A stretch of 14,416 nt of DNA from Gemmataceae bacterium (GTDB lineage: Bacteria; Planctomycetota; Planctomycetia; Gemmatales; Gemmataceae), in assembly GCA_026418875.1 (NCBI GenBank), contig JAOAAM010000233.1, positions 1 to 14,416 of the forward strand, given 5' to 3'. This document shows positions 1 to 6,232 of this stretch, one piece after another. Both the position numbers and the translations under genes were made by a program. Positions within the stretch are counted from its first letter, which is position 1, and each line of letters starts with the position of its first letter. The notes below the pieces were generated by a model. That model saw only the letters and a list, made by a program, of their open reading frames with translations, was not told the origin of the DNA and did not search any database.

Positions 1-37
1 CTGGTCTCGTGGGCTCGGAGATGTGTATAAGAGACAG
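1..37. other. Nextera/Tn5 sequencing adapter left in the assembly
   Basis: Positions 4-37 match the 34-base Illumina Nextera read-2 transposase adapter, and positions 19-37 are the 19-base Tn5 mosaic end (AGATGTGTATAAGAGACAG). The three bases before it are of unknown origin. This is library sequence, not chromosome. Open reading frames running into it begin with the telltale peptides MYKRQ or MCIRDR, which are translations of the mosaic end and should not be annotated as protein N-termini. Genomic sequence begins at about position 38. Confidence 0.97.
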
Positions 38-1822
38 GAGCATGGCCCCCAACCGATCCGTGAAATTGCCCGACACGTCGGATGTGGAACGGCACCCATC
101 CAAGCCTTGGTCCGCAAAGGCTTTGCCCGACCGCGACGCCAGCGAATCGATCCGTTGGATTTGCCTGAGCCGACCGTTATTTCCTCCGAGGGACCGCCTC
201 TCACGGCAGATCAGCAAACCGCTTGGCAGCAAATCGCCCAAGCCATCGCTGCGAATCGCTTCGAAGCTCTTTTGCTTTATGGCGTCACGGGGAGCGGCAA
301 AACCGAACTGTACTTGCAAGCCATCGCTGAGGTCGTTCGCTCAGGCAGACAAGCGCTGGTACTTGTCCCAGAGATCAGCCTCACCCCGCAGACAATTGAT
401 CGATTCCGGGGCCGCTGCGGCCATGTCGTGGCGCTGCACAGTCATCTGCGGGAAACAGAGCGAGGGAGCTATTGGCGGCAAATCGCCCAGGGCCGAGTCC
501 ACGTGGTCGTCGGGGCACGGAGTGCGGTCTTTGCCCCACTAAATCGCCTTGGCCTCATCGTCGTCGACGAAGAGCACGAGCAAACTTTCAAGCAAGAAGC
601 CATCCCCCGCTACCATGCCCGAGATGTCGCCGTGATGCGCGCACGGCTGGAGAACATCCCCATCCTTCTCGGCTCGGCCACCCCCTCGCTCGAGTCTTGG
701 ACGAACGCCCAACGGGGTCAGTATCGTCTTCTCAGCTTGCCGCAGCGCGTCCTGAATCTACCCTTGCCGCAAGTCCAGATCATCGACCTGCGCACCGAAG
801 GCCCGCGGCACCGCACGGACACGATCAGCCCCTCTCTGGAAAACGCGATTGCCGAAGCCCTTGATGACGCCGGCCAGGTGATGTTGCTGCTCAACCGCCG
901 CGGTTATTCCACCCACGTCGTTTGTTCTCAATGCGGATATGTCGCCTCTTGCGATCAGTGCGACCTCACGTTGACCTATCATCGCCTGCGACAAATGTTA
1001 CTCTGCCACTATTGCGGTTTCCAGCGGCCTCCGCTGGAGACTTGTCCCATCTGCTCCTATCGTCCATTACGCTATTCGGGGAGTGGTACGGAGAAACTTC
1101 AAGCCGAACTCGAACGCAAGTTTCCCAATCGAACGATCCGTCGCATGGATAGCGATACCATGCAACGGCCAGGCAGCCATCGGCAGACTTTGGATGATTT
1201 TCGCGCCGGCCGGATCGACATCTTGATGGGCACGCAGATGATCGCGAAGGGCTTGGATTTTCCGAACGTCACCTTGGTCGGAGTTGTCAATGCCGACGTC
1301 GGCCTGCACCTCCCGGACTTCCGCGCTGCCGAACGCACCTTTCAGCTACTTGCGCAAGTCGCTGGCCGAACGGGCCGCGGCTCGCGCTCTGGCCGAGTCT
1401 TGATTCAGACATTTACCCCCGATCATCCCAGCATCGCATTCGCCGCCCGGCACGACTACGTCTCCTTCGCCCGCCACGAATCAGAGTACCGCCAAAGGCA
1501 TGGCTACCCCCCGTTCCAGCGCTTAGCGCGAATCATCCTCCGCAGCCGTCGTCAAGACGCCGCGGAAACTGCCGCGGAGCGATTCAGCAGCGCCTTCCAA
1601 GCGTCGATCCGGCGATCCGGAGACCGATTGAAAATGATTCGAGTCCTTGGCCCGGCCGAGTGTCCGGTCTTCCGCCTCAATAACTTTTTCCGTTACCATT
1701 TCCAGATCCACTCGGCCCGCGCCGGTCTGCTTCATGAAGTCCTTCGTGAAGTATTGGCCACCGTCCAAACACCTCATGGCGTCGAATATCAGGTCGACAT
1801 CGATCCATATAATATGTTGTAG
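38..1822 (+). CDS. priA: Primosomal protein N' (replication restart helicase PriA), 5'-truncated
   Basis: PriA is a superfamily 2 3'-to-5' DNA helicase that recognises stalled forks and D-loops and reloads the replicative helicase. The 594 residues present hold part of the winged-helix region, then Walker A GVTGSGKT (281-304) and the Walker B DEEH box (566-577). Four Cys pairs follow (CSQC and CDQC from 922; CHYC and CPIC at 1004-1054), which form the PriA zinc-binding module. After them come the helicase C-terminal segment (GTQMIAKGLDFPNV, QVAGRTGRG) and the C-terminal domain ending VDIDPYNML. Family members are about 730 residues, so roughly 140 N-terminal residues, the 3'-end-binding domain, are missing. 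The cause is the contig end: the reading frame runs into adapter sequence at 37. It need not be a broken gene in the organism. It converges with the isomerase-like gene across 39 bases. Confidence 0.97.
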   Translation, partial: EHGPQPIREIARHVGCGTAPIQALVRKGFARPRRQRIDPLDLPEPTVISSEGPPLTADQQTAWQQIAQAIAANRFEALLLYGVTGSGKTELYLQAIAEVVRSGRQALVLVPEISLTPQTIDRFRGRCGHVVALHSHLRETERGSYWRQIAQGRVHVVVGARSAVFAPLNRLGLIVVDEEHEQTFKQEAIPRYHARDVAVMRARLENIPILLGSATPSLESWTNAQRGQYRLLSLPQRVLNLPLPQVQIIDLRTEGPRHRTDTISPSLENAIAEALDDAGQVMLLLNRRGYSTHVVCSQCGYVASCDQCDLTLTYHRLRQMLLCHYCGFQRPPLETCPICSYRPLRYSGSGTEKLQAELERKFPNRTIRRMDSDTMQRPGSHRQTLDDFRAGRIDILMGTQMIAKGLDFPNVTLVGVVNADVGLHLPDFRAAERTFQLLAQVAGRTGRGSRSGRVLIQTFTPDHPSIAFAARHDYVSFARHESEYRQRHGYPPFQRLARIILRSRRQDAAETAAERFSSAFQASIRRSGDRLKMIRVLGPAECPVFRLNNFFRYHFQIHSARAGLLHEVLREVLATVQTPHGVEYQVDIDPYNML

Positions 1823-1845
1823 GATGGTTGTCGATCCGATATTCG

Positions 1846-1872
1846 AACATGACACGGCATGTTATTTTTTTA
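1846..1872 (+). terminator. Probable intrinsic terminator of priA
   Basis: A six-base perfect inverted repeat, AACATG (1846-1851) and CATGTT (1858-1863), with a six-base loop is followed by ATTTTTTTA (1864-1872). It lies 23 bases after the priA stop codon. The stem is short and AT-rich, so it may be weak. The stop codon of the convergent isomerase-like gene (1862-1864, minus strand) lies inside it. Confidence 0.55.
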
Positions 1873-2803
1873 TGGCATTCTCAACGACTGCCTTCATCTT
1901 TTTCAACCCGGTCCGGGCAACGTCGACCGCATCCTGTTTCCAATAGTCACGATTGAATAGTTCCAGCGATAGCGCCCCACGAAACCCACCTGCCATCAGA
2001 TGCCGAAGAATCTCCGTCAATGGTGCGACACCATCGCCGGGATAGACTCGGTGCGCGTCGGTGATTTCGTTTCGCGGCGGATCGGCGGGGTAGTCGTTGA
2101 TATGAAAGACATGCATGCCCTCGGGGCCGAGCAGCCTCAACCCATGAAAGCCGCTCCCTCCCTTGTGCAGATGATACACGTCGGCCAACACACAGGCTTT
2201 CGGATGATCCGCCTCCACGGCGACCATGACCGCCTCACTGAGTCTGCCCAATGTTTTCGAGAAACCCCAAACTTCCAGCATCGGCACGACCCCCATCCTC
2301 TCGCCCAACTCGAGGAGAGCGCGATAACGTTCGGCAATCCTGGGCAACGGCAGGTCGCTTTGATTTTGCGCTCCCGCCGGTGGGGCAGCAATCCGAGTCC
2401 CACCGAGTTGCTGCACCATATCCATCGCTCGCCGGGCATCCTCGAGACCCTTCCGTCGGGCGGCTTCGTCATCCACGATCCATTGAGCGAAACCGATGGC
2501 ACTTTCGACTCGGAGACCACAATCGGCAATTTTTTTGGCGAGATCGCGGAGGCTGCCGCCGCCTTGCACGAAACGCTCCACCTCATCGATCCAAGGTTCG
2601 ATCCCGTCGTAACCCGTGTCGGCCACGAGTTCGACGACGCGATCCAAGGGCAGATTCTGTCCCCGGATCGTGCTCGTGTTCAGGCAAAGGCGAAACGGGC
2701 GTCGCTGTGTTGCCGGTTCCTCTGCACCGGTGCCGCACGTCCCCGCGCACCATGCGGACATCGCCTTGATCCAGCCGCGACGATTCAGACGTACACCGAG
2801 CAT
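1862..2803 (-). CDS. Exported sugar phosphate isomerase/epimerase-like TIM-barrel protein
   Basis: The protein has 313 residues and belongs to the AP-endonuclease-2/xylose-isomerase-like TIM-barrel family (sugar phosphate isomerases/epimerases), which usually bind divalent metal. Seen in the sequence: the first strand RLCLNTSTIRG, then GYDGIEPW, GLRVESAIGFAQW, MLEVWGF, VLADVYHLHKGG, HVFHINDYPADPP and the late GALSLELFN strand, so the metal-ligand Glu/Asp/His positions appear intact. The N-terminus from the chosen start, MLGVRLNRRGWIKAM, has twin arginines at residues 8-9 and a short hydrophobic stretch, so Tat export is likely. Exported members of this family are common in planctomycetes. The frame stays open to an upstream ATG at 2908, but the ATG at 2803 has a strong Shine-Dalgarno site and gives a sensible signal peptide. 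The substrate cannot be told from sequence. Confidence 0.88.
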   Translation of the reverse strand: MLGVRLNRRGWIKAMSAWCAGTCGTGAEEPATQRRPFRLCLNTSTIRGQNLPLDRVVELVADTGYDGIEPWIDEVERFVQGGGSLRDLAKKIADCGLRVESAIGFAQWIVDDEAARRKGLEDARRAMDMVQQLGGTRIAAPPAGAQNQSDLPLPRIAERYRALLELGERMGVVPMLEVWGFSKTLGRLSEAVMVAVEADHPKACVLADVYHLHKGGSGFHGLRLLGPEGMHVFHINDYPADPPRNEITDAHRVYPGDGVAPLTEILRHLMAGGFRGALSLELFNRDYWKQDAVDVARTGLKKMKAVVENAIKK

Positions 2804-3115
2804 CCGCTCTCCTCCCGCGCGAGTCTTGTCACGATGAAGAGTCCACAAAATGTCACGCCAGTTGCAGCTGTATGGAGATCTCGGGAGCAATTCAACACGG
2901 CACAACAAAACCCATCGAATTTGTCATTCGGGATCTTGCTTCGTCGTACTACTTAGGGCGGTACCCTGTTCCATCCCACATCCTCGGGATTCGGACAAGT
3001 ACCAGCCGATCTGGAGAGGTACAAAAATGATCTGACGGTTTGCCGATGACATGCCCTCGGACTAGCAAGTATCCTCGGATGATTTCCGCCTGCATGCGCG
3101 CGCCGGCGGAATCGG
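2804..3115. other. Divergent intergenic region, no gene seen
   Basis: These 312 bases separate the minus-strand isomerase-like gene from plus-strand gene A and must hold the promoters of both. No convincing -35/-10 pair was found for either. The octamer ATCCTCGG occurs twice (2980-2987 and 3071-3078). Near each copy is a similar stretch, CGGACAAGTACC at 2992-3003 and CGGACTAGCAAGTATCC at 3058-3074, making a loose imperfect repeat that could be an operator or chance. Short open frames here do not look coding. Confidence 0.5.
2809..2815 (-). promoter_or_regulatory. Ribosome binding site deciding the isomerase-like start
   Basis: On the minus strand this reads GGAGGAG, five bases before the ATG at 2803. 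It supports that start over the upstream in-frame ATG at 2908. Confidence 0.75.
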
Positions 3116-4225
3116 GTGACCCAATCCGGAGCGATGGCAGGGCAGACCATGACCGAGCAACCGGAACAACGCGAGCATACCGTCCCAAGTAGCGATGCCG
3201 CGGCGCCCCCGCTCGCCTCAGGAGCTTCTGGGATGGAACTGCTTTCTTGCGCCTCGAACCCAAGTGATTTCAAGCAACAGTTGCTCAATGCCGATGTCGA
3301 CACCCTCGCGTCTTGGGCCGGCCATGCCCCCGAGGAGTGGCAAAGACAGATGGCTTTCGAGCAACTCAGACCATTTATCAACGAGATCATCAGGAAACTG
3401 CGTTATCGATGTGCCCGACGCCTGCGCGATGATTTTGAAGTCAACGCCCTCGCACATATCTGGGGAAAGGTAACCAAATTCACACCGCATGCCGGCACAT
3501 TCCAGAAATGGTGTGCTGTTGTCTTACGACATCTCGCCCTCACAATGCAACGCGGAGAGGCCCGGCACAGATGCCTCATAAGCAATTTTGCTAATTCGAA
3601 ACTTAAATCACGGCCCCCTCATCGAAAACCGCTTGATGATCCAGATGCTAGACCACCCCTCGTTGAGGGTATGGACTCGGACGAAGACCAAGATGATGAT
3701 ATTGCCGACCCAAGCTCCTCGAAGACAGATGTCCCTACGCTTGGTGTAAAGCAAGAGCACCTTGACTCGCTCAAGACTTCGATGGAGGACCTTCGTGATG
3801 CATTGAGCAGTATCTCCTGGGGTGCGCTCCGGGGAGTAAATTACCATGCGGTCGTCCTGTTGCAGCTTAGGCTAGCGATGGCGAAACTCGTGACCGGCAC
3901 CATTGAACACGTACTGCGAAGCGAAGTACTCGAAGCATTCCTACCTTGGGTTGATAACGAGAAACACATGTCATTCCGAAACGGCTGGCCCACCCTCGAA
4001 GCGATATGGGACGGTCTATGCCCCCGGCTCGACGAGCCACCTAACTATGTCGATGTTGGCGTGCTTTGTAACGTTGTGAACGACTTGCCTCCACCGACAA
4101 TACGGCTCAACGAGGCTCTTTGGAATCAATGGGTCAAACGGGCGAAGGAGCGATTGAAACTGGAGCTACAAGCAATGAATCACTGGACGCCCCTGTTGGC
4201 ATCTCTGTTCCCAGATCGCTCTTAA
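3116..4225 (+). CDS. Gene A: protein with a sigma-factor region-2-like segment
   Basis: The protein has 369 residues and no family was recognised with certainty. Residues about 80-150 resemble ECF sigma-factor region 2. They form a helical block (FEQLRPFINEIIRKLRYRCARR), an acidic start (DDFEVNALAHIWGKVTKF), then the pattern G-T-F-x-x-W-x-x-x-V-L-R-H-L-A-L, which in real sigma factors reads like GSFRAWLFTIARNLA. A Pro/Ala/Ser-rich leader precedes it. A low-complexity acidic stretch (DSDEDQDDDIADPSSS, about 182-200) follows. The helix near residues 220-260 (LRDALSS, VVLLQLRLAMAKLV) could be a degenerate region 4, but no clear helix-turn-helix is visible. The start is uncertain: GTG at 3116 has GGCGGA upstream, while ATGs at 3134 and 3149 are in frame and the latter follows AGGG. 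It is the first gene of the A-D set, 53 bases before gene B. It could be a true sigma factor, a sigma mimic or an unrelated helical protein. Confidence 0.7.
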   Translation: MTQSGAMAGQTMTEQPEQREHTVPSSDAAAPPLASGASGMELLSCASNPSDFKQQLLNADVDTLASWAGHAPEEWQRQMAFEQLRPFINEIIRKLRYRCARRLRDDFEVNALAHIWGKVTKFTPHAGTFQKWCAVVLRHLALTMQRGEARHRCLISNFANSKLKSRPPHRKPLDDPDARPPLVEGMDSDEDQDDDIADPSSSKTDVPTLGVKQEHLDSLKTSMEDLRDALSSISWGALRGVNYHAVVLLQLRLAMAKLVTGTIEHVLRSEVLEAFLPWVDNEKHMSFRNGWPTLEAIWDGLCPRLDEPPNYVDVGVLCNVVNDLPPPTIRLNEALWNQWVKRAKERLKLELQAMNHWTPLLASLFPDRS

Positions 4226-4278
4226 AGTTCGTTGGACCCGGAATAGACTGAGGAAATTCAGTATTCGAGTGTGGTCTC

Positions 4279-5061
4279 ATGCCCTCCCAGTTCGATGCCT
4301 CTGGACTTCAGCTCCGTGAGATCCCCCATCCCTTGGTGCCTCGTTCCTCGGTGCGGGTCTTCCCGGATGCGGAGTCGGCGTGCCGGCACTTGCGTGATCA
4401 CCTCCTGACAGCTCCGGAGTGTTACGCCTGGGCGCTTATTTGCCCGGATTACGATAAACTCCTCGACGTGCATAACGCCGACGCCCGCTTCCAGTACTGG
4501 CAAGAGGCGCAACGCACGAGTGGAGTCAGCGCCCAGCCGCTTTATGACCTTTATTGCCGGGCTATTCGGATAAACGCCGAGGACGCCCAAAAACTAGGTT
4601 GGCACGTCGGCACCACGAGATGTCTCATCGCCTTGGGCACGGACGGCGTGCTGCTCATCATCAGTAATTACGCCGTCACCACCGCCTTCGTTCCCGGGCA
4701 AGGGACGCCCGACGCTGTTCGGGAACAACGCAACTCAAATTCCCGCGGATTGCCCCGCGAGAGAGGAATGCGATCCGGCCGACCCAATCGCAGTGCCGAC
4801 GACACTTTTCATCTAGACCGTCTCATCCGAGAGCGGCGGGAAGCGTCATGGAGTCGAGACCAGCGGCTTTATTATTATGGATTCCGACCCGCGGTGCAGT
4901 TCCTGAGGCGGTTTCAGCGAATCGCACCGACTACGAATGGCGACGTAGCCTATCTTGGTTACGAGGCGATCAAGAGGAGAATCCCACGGTTAAGTCAGCT
5001 GAAATGGCCGAATTGGCAAGATCTGCGTCGCCAATGCGGCAGAGAGGACCACCATGGATGA
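4279..5061 (+). CDS. Gene B: uncharacterised protein, possible RNase-like fold
   Basis: The protein has 260 residues and no family was recognised. The first 145 residues look like a compact alpha/beta domain with helices (residues 30-100) followed by GWHVGTTRCLIALG (107-120) and two likely strands, GVLLIISNYAVTTAFVPG (123-140). A His/Arg-bearing segment before paired strands ending in T-T-A-F-x-P is reminiscent of barnase/EndoU/colicin-E5/RelE-type RNase toxins, but this is a pattern impression only. Residues about 145-260 are basic and Arg-rich, with RLYYYGFRPAVQFLRRFQ, and could bind nucleic acid. No signal peptide or membrane segment is seen. ATG 4279 is the first start in frame after an upstream stop, with only a weak GAGTG before it. 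The last eight bases overlap gene C, so B and C are probably made together. Confidence 0.7.
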   Translation: MPSQFDASGLQLREIPHPLVPRSSVRVFPDAESACRHLRDHLLTAPECYAWALICPDYDKLLDVHNADARFQYWQEAQRTSGVSAQPLYDLYCRAIRINAEDAQKLGWHVGTTRCLIALGTDGVLLIISNYAVTTAFVPGQGTPDAVREQRNSNSRGLPRERGMRSGRPNRSADDTFHLDRLIRERREASWSRDQRLYYYGFRPAVQFLRRFQRIAPTTNGDVAYLGYEAIKRRIPRLSQLKWPNWQDLRRQCGREDHHG

Positions 5062-6193
5062 GAATATCTTTGTGAGTGACTTCTTGCGCGCCACCCGCGA
5101 AGGACAGACTGATCCGCAAGGTGTCGTGGCCGACTGGATCGATGAGCTTGAATCGGTACTGGAGAACGAAGAGCTTACCTCCGACGAGGCCTTCACGTTG
5201 TTGGCCACTCGGGAGAAATTGCGGCGAGTGAAGCCCGAGTTCATCAACGATGAAAACGGGTGGCAAGTTCTCAAGGCCGCTGAACAGCGTATTGCTGCAG
5301 GGCCACATTCATTGCTTGAATCAGCCTTGGCATTGGTGAATCCCCAAGCCTGGCTTGAGGATCTTCGCCGTCTGCACGCATCGTTCGAGGACGAGGACGA
5401 AATCGATCCGTATGAGCAATCGATATTCGCCGCACAGCTAATTGATGATCTGGATGATGCGCAGCTGCTGTTGGTTGCGGCTCAACGATTCGGCATTCAA
5501 GACAACCAATTGGAAGAGCAACTTGACCTATGTGAGAGTGATTTGGTAGCGCATGCCGATCTTTTCTATGAAGCGACCATCCACGTACAGAGTATTGGGT
5601 TGACCCTCCGGACGGATCTCGACGAGACCGATTATAACTTGGCCGCAACCACCCTTAAATTCATCGACCTTCTTGAAGCTGCCGAGGTGGTTGAAGCGGA
5701 GAATAACTTCGACCATATCACGCCGCTGGATCCCGACTTGGCTCGCGCTCTCTACCACGCTTTGCGCGAGGAGGCCGGCTACACGCAACCACGGCGAACT
5801 TTCCTCAAGCTGATGAACAAGTACCGCCGCGCCTTCGAGCTTTTGCCGGTCGCTGCAGCGACGCCTCATGGACCGACTGAACCGCCCCAGCGCTTCGTTT
5901 GGCGATCGCCCGACGGCTCCGCGTTCGCTCGGATGATCCTGCCCGGAACGCCGACGAGCACGGACGAAGAAATCCGAATCGGTTTCTTCAAAGCATCCGA
6001 TCAAACGCCATTCACAGCGTTGGCAGGCAAACGAATTCGTGTCGGCGACGCCGAGGCCACTGTTCGCCCCGAGGGCTGGTCCGCATTTTCGCTGAAGGAC
6101 CTCGTCTCTTCAAAGGAGCCTTGGAAACTCATGGTGGAATCGGATGAAACCGAATGGCAATTGGAATTGCCGGATCCGGAGCACGACCGTTAA
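5054..6193 (+). CDS. Gene C: acidic helical protein with beta-rich C-terminus
   Basis: The protein has 379 residues and no family was recognised. It is strikingly acidic along residues 1-240 (for example DWIDELESVLENEEL, SFEDEDEIDPYEQ, LIDDLDDAQLL) and mostly helical there. From about residue 280 it changes to a beta-rich domain (RFVWRSPDGSAFARMIL, EIRIGFFKAS, LAGKRIRVGDAEATV, PWKLMVES), suggestive of a small beta-sandwich. The middle region up to 270 is again helical, ending FLKLMNKYRRAFELLP. There is no export signal. AGAGAGGA (5041-5048) lies five bases before ATG 5054, and the gene overlaps B by eight bases, so translation is coupled. By analogy with protease/anti-sigma/sigma modules it could be the partner or substrate that links D to A. 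An acidic surface suited to binding a basic protein such as B is another option. Both are inference. Confidence 0.75.
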   Translation: MDENIFVSDFLRATREGQTDPQGVVADWIDELESVLENEELTSDEAFTLLATREKLRRVKPEFINDENGWQVLKAAEQRIAAGPHSLLESALALVNPQAWLEDLRRLHASFEDEDEIDPYEQSIFAAQLIDDLDDAQLLLVAAQRFGIQDNQLEEQLDLCESDLVAHADLFYEATIHVQSIGLTLRTDLDETDYNLAATTLKFIDLLEAAEVVEAENNFDHITPLDPDLARALYHALREEAGYTQPRRTFLKLMNKYRRAFELLPVAAATPHGPTEPPQRFVWRSPDGSAFARMILPGTPTSTDEEIRIGFFKASDQTPFTALAGKRIRVGDAEATVRPEGWSAFSLKDLVSSKEPWKLMVESDETEWQLELPDPEHDR

Positions 6194-6232
6194 CCAAATG
6201 CTGGAGATGATCATCTGTCCTTCCAATACGCC

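Noticed and set aside
9..542. Plus-strand open frame starting MGSEMCIRDR
   Set aside because: The first residues are translated adapter and the rest is an out-of-frame shadow of priA.
2590..2620. tRNA-like T-arm (GGTTCGATCC)
   Set aside because: It lies inside the isomerase-like coding sequence and no matching acceptor or anticodon stems were found around it.
2000..2956. Long plus-strand open frame of 318 codons
   Set aside because: It lies antisense to the isomerase-like gene, whose protein has clear family motifs. The translation has no recognisable domain and begins without a ribosome binding site.
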